Shown here: positions 1-8,870 of the stretch, in pieces
Layout: every line of letters starts with the position of its first letter
Numbering within the stretch: the stretch's first letter is position 1
Program-made: the position numbers and the translations under genes
Notes under the pieces: model-generated
Seen by the model: the letters and a program-made list of their open reading frames with translations, nothing else
Told to the model about the DNA's origin: nothing
Databases searched by the model: none
From: Chara braunii
Taxonomy: Eukaryota; Streptophyta; Charophyceae; Charales; Characeae
Reading direction: 5' to 3'
Length of the DNA stretch: 24,862 nt
NCBI GenBank assembly: GCA_003427395.1
Contig: BFEA01000202.1
Coordinates: 531,104-555,965, forward strand

Positions 1-1056
1 AGAAGATTGTTGTGCGGTCCAAGGGAGAAGAAGGCGGCCATAGCCGCGGAGCTCGGACACAGAGGTAGAAGAAGGAAGACGAGTGAAGGAGGCGGGAGAG
101 ACGAAGGATGAGAAAGGAGTCATAGGTGAGGAAGGAGAAGGGAGAGACGAGGAAGGAGAAGGAAAGACAAAGTTGGGGGTAAGGAGAGAAAGAAGCGTGG
201 AAGACGAAAGGAGGGAGAAAGAGAAGCGCAGGTTGGTGAGGAGGAAAGAGGTCGGCAGCCATAGCCAAGATCAGTGTTGATCGGGGGTTGACCGAGGGGT
301 TGACCAAGTGTTGACCAAGGCGTTGACCAGAGCTGTTGACCACGAAATTGACCAAGCTGGAGTTGGTATATTCTCGCCAAGCCTTCAGCCTATCCCCTCA
401 CCCTATGGATGTGCACTCACCCCATGGTACTTGCTAAGTCTGTCTGTCTCTTCTTTCTGCATTGAGTCTCTTTTGTCGAGGTGATAGGAAGTCTGTGTAT
501 GAGGCCGTAGAGCTTTGTTGACCAAACCCACGCGGGCTGGGTAGGGCTAAAGGCCGTGTCTGGCGACAGATTGACTCGGAGGACACAAACCCTCCCAAGG
601 ACCGGTACAGATCAGCGGGCTGCTCAGTGTGGCACGGTAGGCCCAAAATCCAAGTTGTGGGCTGCACAACGAGATGTCTAAGTCTTGAGAGAACTTGCTG
701 ATCACGTCGTTTTGTCTGCGACGCTAAAGAATTCATGAGGAGTTATGGCGTATTTCGTTAAATGCCTCGTGATCAGCGCTAAAGTCCTGTAGTGACAACT
801 TAGAGATAGGTCTAGGCTAGTGACCATAGTTGAGAGGGTTCTAAACCGGAGAGAAAGCCAGGTGGGATTGACCGCAGGTGCTGGGCATCTGGGTCTGGAT
901 TGTAAAGGACAGTGGTGGCGAAAGCTTCCGTCGGCCGTGGTAACCTGGCTGGATCAAAGGGGAAGGCTCTGTGGTCCTTAGACACTTAGTCAGTCAGTCA
1001 AGTGGGTAGGTCTAAGTGGTGAGGAGTGGGGCAGTCAGTGTCATGCACCTGACACC
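1..1056 (+). other. Leader / 5' region of the Ty3 element, no gene
   Basis: This stretch precedes the gag-like start codon at 1057. Bases 62-250 are strongly purine-rich (GAAGGA/GAGAAG type), which creates short artefactual frames with low-complexity Glu/Lys/Arg content. An array of TTGACC motifs follows at 288-353, and (AGTC)3 lies near 988-999. I looked for a primer-binding site and for direct repeats shared with 7000-8000, as expected for paired LTRs, and found nothing beyond about 10 bases. The region may contain the end of a 5' LTR plus untranslated leader, but the boundary cannot be placed by eye. Stops and lack of similarity argue against a protein here. Confidence 0.5.
288..353 (+). 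promoter_or_regulatory. Array of six TTGACC (W-box) motifs
   Basis: TTGACC occurs at 288, 300, 311, 323, 336 and 348, a spacing of 11-13 bases, in a unit resembling GTTGACCAAGGC. Further single copies start at 518 and 868. TTGAC[C/T] is the known recognition core (W-box) of WRKY transcription factors, which are present in streptophyte algae and land plants. Lying upstream of a retrotransposon gag, the array could act as a stress-responsive enhancer. The motif cluster is seen directly; the WRKY role is inferred. It could also be a simple minisatellite. Confidence 0.5.
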
Positions 1057-2633
1057 ATGGACGACTACCCTATGTACGGTCTGCTCGCGGGGTTCTCCCT
1101 CTGGGGGACCCTTTGGTGTCTCCTTTTTCCCCTGGGGTTCAGGAACACTTTTACGTGTAGAGTAGAAACCAGGGGTGGTGTGAGCACCACTCCCTACACC
1201 TCGGAACAGGCGGAGGAGGTTGCGAGGATCTTGGCCAAGCAGAAGGCCAAGAAGGAGAAGAAGGAGGTTGTGAAGCAGGCCAAAAAGTTGGCCTCAATGC
1301 AAGAGCAGGTTGCGAAGAAAAGAAGTTGGATGAGGAACTAGAAAGGGTGAAAAAGGAGGAGGAAAAAAAAATGAAAGCAGTGGATGCAAAAGAAGCAGAA
1401 GAAGAGAAAAAGGCAGCAGAAGAAGTTCCCCTGATTAGAAGAAGTTTCAGGGACAAAGGGGAGTCTAGTGGCACGAAGAAGGAAGGGGACCAATGGTTGG
1501 AGAAGAAAATGTCTGAGTGGGCCGTCAATCTATCCCTGGGAGAAGAGGAGTAGGCAATTTTATATGTCCCCATGGAAGAACAGGAGGCGGTAGTGAAAGA
1601 GTGGGAAGCAGAAGAAGACGCCTTAAAACGCCAGAATGTAGAAGAGGAGAAAAAGTTGGAGTGGAAGTTGCGCTTAGCCAGGGAGAAGAAGAAGATAATG
1701 GAGGAGGTAAGCGAAGTTGCGAAAGAATTGGAGGCTATAAAAGAGCAAAGGGCGCAAATGGAGGCACAAGCAGATATACAGGGGAAGATGGAGGTAATGT
1801 CGAGGAATATCGAGCTCCTGGCCAAAGCATGAGACGAGCAGTATCAGTTCACTAGGAGGCAGGATGTAGCCTTGCGATCAATCCGATTGGGATTTAGAGA
1901 GTGTGCACGTGACATGATGATGCACGTGGGCTCCGAAGTAACGGCGAGGCTAGAAAACACAGAGCGATTCTGCACGGGTGTCATAGAGAGCGCAAAACTT
2001 GCTGCTCCAAGGGAGCAGAAAGCTCGTCCCCGTAGAGAGCTAGTCTAGGTAAAGTTCCCTGACTCTCACAGTGGGAAGGAGGAGAACTTTGACAATTGGG
2101 AGGCGAATGTGAACTCCTACGTACACATGCAAAAGATAGCTCATGAAGAACAGGTCCTCATCGCCTTCCATGCTCTCAAAGATGAGGCAACTAGTTTTGC
2201 TAGATCGCTCTGCCGCGCTGCTAAATGCGAAAATGATATGGTTGCCTATTCCTTGATCACCCCCCTCAGTGACTTCGTTAAGTTACTGCGCGAGAGGTTT
2301 GCAGATGTCACGCGAAGCGTTGGAGCCTCTAACAAGCTGCAAACCATTCATTCCCGCCAATGGAGGAGCGCCAGGGAACTCAAGGGTGTCATGGATGAAT
2401 TGGTAGTTGTCCCTGGTCATGGGAGCACTAAGACTCAGTTAGTCCAACTGTTTTATTGCGCCATGCCCGAACCTTTGCGCGGGCACTTCTTTGAGAAGAG
2501 TAGAGAGTCTACCATCACCTACGATACTTTGAGTAGGGAAGTGGTAGCATTTGAAGCGAAGTCCATGTCAGTTTCCACTTTCTGGCATAAGGACCTTGAC
2601 AAGCGAAAAAAGTGGAAAGGCCGTACCATCTAA
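1057..2633 (+). pseudogene. gag: Ty3 Gag remnant: coiled coil plus capsid-like domain
   Basis: The frame opens with an ATG at 1057 and a hydrophobic stretch near its start (LLAGFSLWGTLWCLLFPLGF), then shifts frame near 1320. From about 1200 to 1830 it encodes a long Lys/Glu-rich, heptad-like coiled coil. After stops at 1551, 1830 and 2046, a capsid-like segment follows at about 2060-2560: a W-containing start (NFDNWEANVNSYV), AFHALKDEATSFARSL, and FVKLLRERFADV, matching the pattern of the retrotransposon Gag family. A TAA ends this segment at 2631, but the same frame continues into the nucleocapsid part. Gag would build the cytoplasmic particle that packages element RNA. The hydrophobic N-terminus is unusual for Ty3 Gag and could instead be leader that happens to be open. 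Confidence 0.75.
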
Positions 2634-3163
2634 GGTCAGGTTAAAGGCAAGGATCACCTGATCCTTACGTTAGATGAGGGTGGTATGGAAGAGGTCCCCT
2701 ATGATTATATAGAGTGGGGCCTAGAGGAAGAGGATAGTGGCGATAGTCAGGGGAGAACTTACACTACTGTCGCGGCTGGAGGGAGGCTGCAGGGAAGAGG
2801 AGGAGGGCGGGGCCAAGGGGGCCAGGCTTCCAGTGGTCGAGGATAAGGCGATTAGGAGGTTGGTGGCAGAGGAGGCCGCCAAGTGGGAGGTAGGGGTCAA
2901 GGTCCCCCGCAAAACCGCTCTAGTTTTAATCGGTCACTGTATAGAAGGGGTGGATGGCACCTTGGTCTGCCACAGGACAGGCCTTGGGAAGATTTGGGCC
3001 TAGAACAAACAGTCTGGCAGAGGAGGATTGATCAGGATCAGTGCATTTATTGCGTGATCCTGGTCACATTATTAAATACTGCCCTAAGTACAGAGAGGCC
3101 CAATTTGTTGCACAGGCAGCAAAGGCAACCGCCGGTAGGGGTCGCAATTGCCCCTATCCCTAG
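2634..3163 (+). pseudogene. Nucleocapsid region with Gly/Arg-rich stretch and CCHC zinc knuckle
   Basis: In frame with the capsid segment, an acidic patch (about 2680-2750) is followed by RGG-like glycine/arginine repeats (about 2780-2930, with stops at 2844 and 2853). A zinc knuckle then appears: the Cys pair CIYC is encoded at 3042-3053 and the His and last Cys come from a frame offset by one base (PGHIIKYC from 3059). A single-base loss just after the second Cys codon explains the break. CCHC knuckles bind the element RNA during packaging. The frame then runs to a stop at 3161. Confidence 0.7.
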
Positions 3164-3166
3164 ACC

Positions 3167-3830
3167 ATGTGGAGAAGAGTGCGCGTGCACCATATAGATA
3201 CTCCCAAACCACATGTGTCTATGGCAGAGGTTGCTGGCCAGTGCGTAGATCGTTGTCCAGAGACTGCTTGTGTTAGAGTCTCTCTAGGCACTTCCCTCAC
3301 AGGCGTGGCAGAAGAATTGAAAGAGAGGATGCCTGCCTGGGCCAAGGTGAAGAAGGACGCGAAAGGATAGCTGGTGTTAGTAGATGTAGGGCCACTCGTA
3401 GTTATATTAGCAGTAAAGCGATGCAGAAACTAAAGTTAAATTTGAAAGTCCAAAAGTTAGAAGACCCTATAGTCAGTATCCTCGCAGACAATCGCTCTAT
3501 GCAAGTCGAGGATTATGTAGAGGGAGTCCAGGCGTACTTTCGCCTAGAGAAGGACAGGAAGGTGGAGAAAGTTCTCCATTCCCCGACTCTCCTCGTAGAG
3601 GATAGCCTCCCTTTCGATATGGTCATAGGAATGGACTGGCGAGAGGCAGCAGGGGCCACACTCTACTTGAGAGAGCACGAGTGTAGGCTCCCTAGTCCAA
3701 CAAGCGAAGTTAAGACGACTCGTCTGTTTCATGTGTCAGGAGTAGACAACTCTCTAGCACATTGCTGCCTTAGTGTTCCCGCATTCGCGCGATTAGTGAA
3801 GGAGCAATTAGAGGAACAATGTTTTGTCGC
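3167..3830 (+). pseudogene. Retroviral-type aspartic protease remnant
   Basis: The segment 3167-3370 precedes the active site. At 3380-3393 the hydrophobic-Asp-x-Gly signature reads LVDVG, and the continuation [11 protein letters not shown] is one base out of frame (loss near 3389-3390). The usual Ser/Thr after the catalytic Asp is Val here. The downstream fold includes the flap-side hydrophobic strand [12 protein letters not shown] at about 3612-3646, typical of the ILGMDWL motif of Ty3 proteases. Such proteases release Gag and Pol products. With a frameshift in the active site and an altered residue, this copy cannot be active. Confidence 0.75.
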
Positions 3831-3879
3831 CTATGTTAGGCCGGTCACTGAGCCCAAAGAAGAAAACCCCATAGACCCT

Positions 3880-4895
3880 GCTATCGCCAAGCTGCTGGAG
3901 AAGTATATAGATTTAGTTAAGCTGCCTACAGGAGTAGTGCAACGACCTATCCAGCATCACATTGAGATAGAGCCTAGCAGTAGGACTCCTAAGAGAGCTA
4001 TCTACAAAATGTCCCCAAGGGAGCTAGAGGAGCCACGCAAGCGGTTAGATGAGCTCCTCGAGAAGGGTTGGATTAGGCCCAGTTCGTCTCCACTTGGAGA
4101 ACCTCTTCTTTTTGTCCCCAAGAAGGAGGGAGAGCTCATGATGTGTATAGACTATAGGGGTCTTAATGCTATCACGGTAAAGAATGCAGAACCACTGCCT
4201 CGTATAGATGATCTGTTGGATCGGGCGCACGACTGCAGATATTTTTCGAAGATAGATTTAAAGTCCGACTATCATCAAATAGAGGTTCATCCTGATGATC
4301 ATTATAAGATAGCATTCCAGACTAGATATGGGCACTACGAGTTTATAGTAATGCCCTTTGGACTAACCAATGCGCCAACCACTTCCAACGTTGTATGAAC
4401 GATTTGTTTAGGTCATGGTTAGATAGGTTTGTGGTAGTATATCTAGATGATATTTTAGTGTTTAGGAAGACCCTCCAGGAACATGAGGGTCATTTGAGGC
4501 AGGTCCTGGAGAAGCTGAGAGAAGCTAACTTCAAAATCAACGCGAAGAAGTGCGAGTGGGCCAAGACGCAAGTCTTGTACTTGGGCCACATCTTGGATGG
4601 CGACGACATAAAACCTGAGGATAGTAAGATAGCAGCGATCAGAGATTGGCCTACGCCCCGCACATTGACAAAATTGCGGTCGTTTCTGGGGCTAGCATAT
4701 TACTATAGGAAGTTCGTGCGAAAATTTTCTACCATCGCTGCACCCCTTCACATGTTGCTAAAGAAAGAGGCAATTTGGGAGTGGGATAAAAATTGTACGT
4801 CGGCCCTGAAGAAGTTGAAGCGGGCCTTGATAGAGTATCCAGTCCTCAAGGTAGTCGATCCATCCCTGCCTTTTGTCGTCACCACTGACGCAAGT
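3880..4895 (+). pseudogene. Ty3 reverse transcriptase
   Basis: Recognisable motifs in order: the primer-region [12 protein letters not shown] (about 3948), [21 protein letters not shown] (3-strand motif, about 4105-4167), [13 protein letters not shown] with catalytic Asp at 4255-4257, [21 protein letters not shown] (about 4315-4377), and YLDD at 4440-4451 with the two catalytic Asp codons at 4446-4451. The thumb and connection follow with YLGHIL and LRSFLGLAYYYRKFV. A one-base loss near 4384 splits the domain just after FGLTNAP. In the SGYHQI motif the Gly is Asp (tcc gac tat). The enzyme would copy element RNA into cDNA; this copy is interrupted. Confidence 0.93.
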
Positions 4896-5330
4896 TAGTA
4901 TGGTATAGGTGCTGTTCTACAACAAGATGATGGTAATGGCTACAGACCCGTAGAGTTCATGTCTGCTAGGATACCTTCAGAGAAGGTTGCGGCATCAACC
5001 TATGAGAGGGAACTCTACGCTCTCAGGCAAGCACTAGATCATTGAAAGCACTACTTGCTTGGGAGACACTTCAAAGTGTATTCAGACCATGAGACATTGC
5101 GATAGCTGAAGACCCAGGCCAAGATGACACATAAGCTTACTAGGTGGGCTGTAGAGATAGATCAGTTTGACTTTGAGCTCAAGCCAGTTAAAGGGAAGTA
5201 TAACGTAGTCGTGGATGCTCTAAGTAGAAGGGCTGATTACTTTGGAGCGATAGTTCACTATCTGGATATAGGGAGAGATCCGCAACAAAAAGTCAAAGAG
5301 GCATATGCGCAAGACCCTATATATAGTGAC
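4896..5330 (+). pseudogene. RNase H domain and tether of Ty3 Pol
   Basis: The frame is shared with the second half of reverse transcriptase. The TDAS start of RNase H is followed directly by a TAG at 4896, then YGIGAVLQQ, the motif with the catalytic Glu (YERELYALRQAL, about 4999-5034) and YSDHETLR (about 5079-5102). Further stops fall at 5043 (after DH, normally Trp) and 5103 (after LR, normally Trp), consistent with G-to-A changes in TGG codons. The tail [11 protein letters not shown] (about 5199-5231) is the standard end of Ty3 RNase H. The domain degrades the RNA strand of the cDNA hybrid. Three stops make it dead. Confidence 0.9.
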
Positions 5331-6850
5331 CTCCTCAAGAGAGTTAGGGAGGCTCCATAGACCGAACCAGATTACCGCACTACAAATAGATTGTTGTTTG
5401 AGAAGACTAATGTAGCTGACCGCTTGTGTATTCCCAATAGTGAAGAGATCTGTAGTTTGATCTTAGGAGAATGTCACGACACAGAGGGACATTTCGGTTG
5501 GCAAAAAACACTAGCCAACCTCATGCGCGTGTGTATATGGCCCGGTATGAAGACCGACTCAAGAGAGTTAGGGAGGCTCCAGAGATTGAACCAGATTACC
5601 GCACTACAAACAGATTGTTGTTTGAGAACACTAATGTAGCTGACCGCTTGTGCATTCCCAATAGTGAAGAGATCCGTTGTTTGATCTTAGGAGAATGCCA
5701 CGACACAGAGGGACATTTCGGTTGGCAAAAAACACTAGCCAACCTCATGCACGCGTGTATATGCCCGGTATGAAGACCGATTGCGTAGAGTATGTGCGCA
5801 GTTGCAAAGTCTGTCAGAGAAATAAGACTACTACGTGTGCCCCTCTAGGTCTTCTCAGACCTTTGCCTATTCCTGACAGACCAGGAGATTCAGTGTCCAT
5901 TGACTTTATGGACACAGGTGTCAAGAGTAGGCATGACAAGAGCCAAATCATGGTTATAGTTTATAGGTTTAGCAAGTATGCAGTTTTTGTTCCTCTGCCT
6001 GTAGAGGCACAAACAGACTTACTAGTTCAAAAGTCCTTTTTATCATTGGGTCAGTGAACATGATATACCACTGTCGATAGTTAGTGACAGAGACACGAGG
6101 TTCACCAGTCAGAACTGGCAGAAACTGATGAAAGTTTATGAGTCATAGTTTTTTATGTCATCTGGCTGTCATCCTGAGACCAACGGTCAGACTGAACAGA
6201 TGAATAAGATCCTGCAACAAGTTCTCAGAATGTACATTAGGCTCGATCAAATCAACTGGGATGAGATGCTCCCAAAGGTAGCCATTGCATACAATAACAT
6301 CGTACACCTAGCCACGTGTCGCACTCCCAACGAACTACACAAGTGCTTTAGACCGCGCAAACTGTTTGAGGGACTGAACCGGGATCAGATTCAAAGATTA
6401 CCACCCGGTACACGAGAGTTTGCGATACAGCACGAGAAAGAGATAGTTACCGTTGTAGATAACCTCAGGAAAACCCAACACAAAATGATAGAGCAAGCCA
6501 ATAAGCACCGTTGCCCCTCACAGTTCAAGTAGGCGACTTAGTCTGGGTTAAGTCCAAAGAGTTCATTCCTGAGGAGAACATCTCGCAAAAGTTACTACCT
6601 GCATACCGAGGCCCGTGGCCAGTCTTAGAAGTCAAGGGCGGAGAGGATGGACCGCCCTACACATTTGAGATTCCAGTGCACCTCCACACCTACCCGGTGT
6701 TTCATGCGTCACAGTTGCTACCTTGTATCACAAGTCAACAATTTCCATCAAGGAGGTCCATGATTCCTCCGGACATGGACGAAAGGTACGACATTGACGG
6801 CATTGTAGGTGAAGATGTCTTCAGAAAAGGAGGTAGGGGTCGTCCACAAA
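5331..6850 (+). pseudogene. Ty3 integrase (zinc finger, DD35E core, C-terminal domain)
   Basis: The zinc finger His pair lies in the duplicated part (HDTEGHFGW), and the Cys pair is in SCKVCQRNK (about 5800-5826). The catalytic core has Asp at 5902-5904 (SIDFMD), Asp at 6086-6088 (IVSDRD) and Glu at 6194-6196 (NGQTEQ), 35 codons between the last two, the DD35E spacing. The frame shifts near 6035, a TAG lies at 6146, and another shift occurs near 6530 before the GDLVWV motif of the C-terminal domain (about 6531-6548) and the PVFHASQLLP motif (about 6691-6720). Integrase inserts cDNA into the host genome. All catalytic residues survive but in separate frames. Confidence 0.92.
5334..5780 (+). 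repeat. 224-bp tandem duplication in the integrase zinc-finger region
   Basis: Copy 1 spans about 5334-5557 and copy 2 about 5558-5780. By eye they differ at about 11 positions, mostly C/T, and copy 2 lacks one G in the run that reads tatggccc in copy 1. Both copies encode the segment DYRTTNRLLFE ... CHDTEGHFGWQKT ... PGMKTD, that is the two His of the integrase HHCC zinc finger, but only the material after copy 2 carries the Cys pair. The ancestral sequence must have had one copy. The roughly 5 % difference says the duplication is not recent. The TAG at 5358 is a GAG in copy 2. Confidence 0.93.
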
Positions 6851-7100
6851 ACAGTATAAAGTCAGGTTCGTTTTTCAGGAACCAGAGGACGATTGTTGGT
6901 TTGCACGAACAGAACTTCGAGAGACAGCCCCCGATGTAGTCCGAGCCTACGAGAGAGATAAGAAAGGAAAAGGTACGGTGGTAGTGAAACGGTTTTCACC
7001 TTTTTGCAGACACAAATGCGGATCCCAGGGTTCGATCCACAGACCTCACCTTACCTTACCTTACCTGCATACAGTATCGAGTCGACCTTATGAGTCTTGA
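6760..7100 (+). pseudogene. Chromodomain-like C-terminal tail of integrase
   Basis: After the integrase C-terminal domain the protein continues as RYDIDGIVGEDVFRKGGRGRPQ and then, one frame over from about 6852, as QYKVRFVFQEPEDDCWF followed by a helix-like APDVVRAYERDKK. The order strand, strand, aromatic residue, C-terminal helix, placed after integrase, is the layout of the chromodomain of chromoviruses, which directs insertion towards marked chromatin. The open frame runs on to a TGA at 7098, but beyond about 6980 it has no protein-like character. The domain call is by pattern only. Confidence 0.6.
7048..7066. repeat. Short (CCTTA)n microsatellite
   Basis: Three to four consecutive CTTAC/CCTTA units follow the sequence GGTTCGATCC at about 7030. 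It lies in the presumed 3' untranslated or LTR part of the Ty3 element. No function is evident. Confidence 0.8.
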
Positions 7101-7219
7101 ACCCGTGACCTGTGTGTTAGTAGTTAAAGTTGTTTGTCGTAGGTCTGAGTAGTTGTAGAGTCTTGAACCTTAGACCTGCCGAAGTAGGGGTCACACCTGC
7201 ATAGGGGTTGTAGGTATTG

Positions 7220-7312
7220 TAGTTCTGAAAGGTCAAGGTCGTAGCCGCTACAGTCCTGAAAGGTCAAGGTCGTAGCTGCTACAGTCTTGAAAGGTCAAGT
7301 CCGTAAACTTCC
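7220..7312 (+). repeat. Three tandem 31-bp units
   Basis: Units begin at 7220, 7251 and 7282 and share the core CTGAAAGGTCAAGGTCGTAG (second and third units start with CAGTC). The third is the most diverged at its end (AAGTCCGTAAACTT). Related words (GTCTTGAACC) occur at about 7092 and 7161, so the array may be part of a wider degenerate repeat in the 3' region of the retrotransposon, as in enhancer-type repeats of LTR U3 regions. Confidence 0.9.
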
Positions 7313-7512
7313 GGAAGGTCCGGAAGTGGCCTTTCAAGTTTCTTCTCATGTTATACACAGCAGGCCAGAGGCAAGTGGGCAAGTGGTGAGTCTACCTTCG
7401 CTTACTCAGCGGTACCCAGTACAGTCTCACTTTGTACAGTCAGCAAGTACCATGAGGGATTGTGTGCACCATGGGCCCAGTAGAAAAGGGGCAGACCAGC
7501 GACTTACAAAAG

Positions 7513-7519
7513 TATAAAT
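7513..7519 (+). promoter_or_regulatory. Possible TATA box (TATAAAT)
   Basis: TATAAAT is followed about 30 bases downstream by a pyrimidine/CA-rich stretch (CATTCATTCATTCCC) that could be a start site. If 7100-7700 is a 3' LTR, this would be its promoter. Only the motif is seen; the function is inferred. Confidence 0.3.
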
Positions 7520-8002
7520 CAAGAGGCAGCGTCCAACCATTCATTCATTCCCTGTGTAAGCCATGCGGAAGCGCTGCCCCATCGTCTTGTGCGAGGTGGT
7601 TTGCAGAGCGCCCAAACTCGAATTGGGTTGGAAGAAGATAGCGTAGCCATAGTAGTAGTAGCGAGCGACCATAGCCGCCATAGATTAGAGATAGTTGTTA
7701 GTGTGTATGTGTGTGTGATACAGAGTGAGCATATGTGGGGTATTCATGGTGATCCAGAATTGAGTTGGTGCAAACTGTGGTGTATGGAAACAGTATCGAG
7801 AGTTGGGGTGTACAGGCGCTGATGCGCGCCATAGCCTGTCGAAGCGAGTTTGCGTCCAAACTGTGTTCTCGGTTTCCATACCTCTGAGTTTTGAGTGGGC
7901 GTTGTGCGCCAGTGTGAATTGCCATCTGTTTGCATGTATGAGAACTGAAGATAAAAGCGAGTCTGATTGCAGGCCGAACGGCTGAACGCGTCGAGAAGGG
8001 GT

Positions 8003-8112
8003 GCCGAACGTTCGGGTTCGGGCGTTCGGCCTGTCCCGAACGCTGGCAACCCTATATATATATATATATATATATATAGTGGCCCGACCGGGCAAATGAC
8101 CCCGGGCCACTT
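8003..8112. repeat. Two hairpins around a (TA)n microsatellite
   Basis: GCCGAACG at 8003-8010 pairs with CGTTCGGC at 8023-8030. (TA)n covers 8053-8078. AGTGGCCCG at 8078-8086 pairs with CGGGCCACT at 8104-8112 across a 17-base loop. The surrounding 7975-8046 is unusually dense in CGAAC/GTTCG words. The arrangement could be an end of a small inverted-repeat element or a cruciform-prone spot; no coding content is credible. Confidence 0.75.
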
Positions 8113-8259
8113 TTGTAGCCTAGTTAACAACATCATAAATATTAAGATTTAAAGCACATTGCCATTTTTTTATTAAGAATAGTAATCCTTGGTCTTACTA
8201 GTCTTACGAGTCATTCGTGCACAAGCTCCTCGACATACCTAACGTTTGCTGCCGATGAA
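8113..8259. other. AT-rich spacer, nothing recognised
   Basis: AT-rich sequence between the hairpin block and the simple-sequence tract. The direct repeat GTCTTAC(T/G)AG occurs twice near 8190-8210. No gene or motif can be supported. Confidence 0.5.
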
Positions 8260-8870
8260 CAGTGAATAGAGCGTTTCATAGTGATGGCGAACGCCAAAGG
8301 AAACAACAACGAACGCGAAACTACAAAGATGAGGGTCACGATACGCAGCGCAACGAGGACAAGAAGTGAAAACGACCAGGCGACTGCAGCAAGGGCGATG
8401 ACAATAGCGCGACAAGATTGATATCGACGAAGTTCTATGACAACAACAATGACATTGACGATTGATGGGACAAGAGGGATGACAAAGCGCAATGGCGACT
8501 GTGCCATTGCAGCTATGAAGAAGACGAAACTGCAAGAACAACCAACATGGGGCGCACAACTGCAACGATTGCAATGACGTACGCCTGCAGCGATGGAGAT
8601 GGCACACGACTTCAGCATGGCGCACAAGTGGAGCGATGACGATGCAACGATGGCGATTGGCACGACGACAACGATACAGCGATGATGATTGACACTACGA
8701 CAGAGATACAATGATGTCGATGCAGTACAACGATTGTGATGCACGACAACAACGATGCGGTGATGGCGAGGGTCTACGACAACAGCGATGGCGAGTTTCG
8801 ACGTTTGCAGCGATGGCGAAGGTCGAACTCACATGGAAAAGCGATAGTGCACGATCTTTAGCGCAGGCCG
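8260..8870. repeat. Cryptically simple tract rich in CGATG / ACGAC / GCGATGGCGA
   Basis: About 600 bases are built from irregularly scrambled short words (GATGACGATG, CAACGATGGCGA, ACGACAACGA) with no fixed period. The composition leaves long open frames on the minus strand with Cys/Ser/Arg-rich low-complexity translations, which I regard as artefacts. Such sequence usually grows by slippage. No regulatory role is claimed. Confidence 0.7.

Larger units (their letters stand above)
1057..7100 (+). mobile_element. Degenerate Ty3/gypsy (chromovirus-type) LTR retrotransposon, internal region
   Basis: The order gag, CCHC knuckle, aspartic protease, reverse transcriptase, RNase H, integrase, chromodomain-like tail is that of Ty3/gypsy elements, with integrase after RNase H (not Copia order). 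All parts are on the + strand, but the coding frame changes at about 1320, 3054, 3389, 4384, 5764, 6035, 6530 and 6850 and is interrupted by at least a dozen stops. Several stops look like single transitions (Trp or Gln/Arg codons to TGA/TAG). The element is therefore non-autonomous and old. LTRs are not recognised: 1-1056 and 7100-7700 should contain them if the insertion is complete. Family assignment is firm, exact element limits are not. Confidence 0.9.
7101..8000 (+). other. 3' region of the Ty3 element and flank, no gene
   Basis: No reading frame here has recognisable protein character. The stretch contains the 31-bp triplication, a possible polypurine tract (AGAAAAGGGG, about 7481-7490), a TATAAAT at 7513, and a GT-rich patch near 7700-7720. 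These would suit the U3/R part of a 3' LTR, but no second copy is present in the window to prove it. The end of the element could lie anywhere between about 7100 and 8000. Confidence 0.45.

Noticed and set aside
83-280. Open frame in the purine-rich leader
   Set aside because: Its product is almost only Glu, Lys, Arg and Gly, as expected from GAAGGA-type simple sequence, and the opposite strand is equally open.
1151-1825. Long minus-strand frame (224 codons) opposite gag
   Set aside because: It is the Ser/Phe-rich antisense shadow of the Lys/Glu-rich coiled coil on the + strand.
7020-7050. GGTTCGATCC as part of a tRNA gene
   Set aside because: The surrounding bases do not form a T-stem, and no acceptor, D or anticodon arm can be drawn.
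1-7700. A diverged LTR pair based on the shared word CCATAGCCGC near 38 and 7670
   Set aside because: The word also occurs at about 10231 and 18941, and no longer alignment could be built around it.
8211-8744. Minus-strand frames of 128-177 codons
   Set aside because: Low-complexity Cys/Ser/Arg/Val translations of the CGATG-type simple tract.
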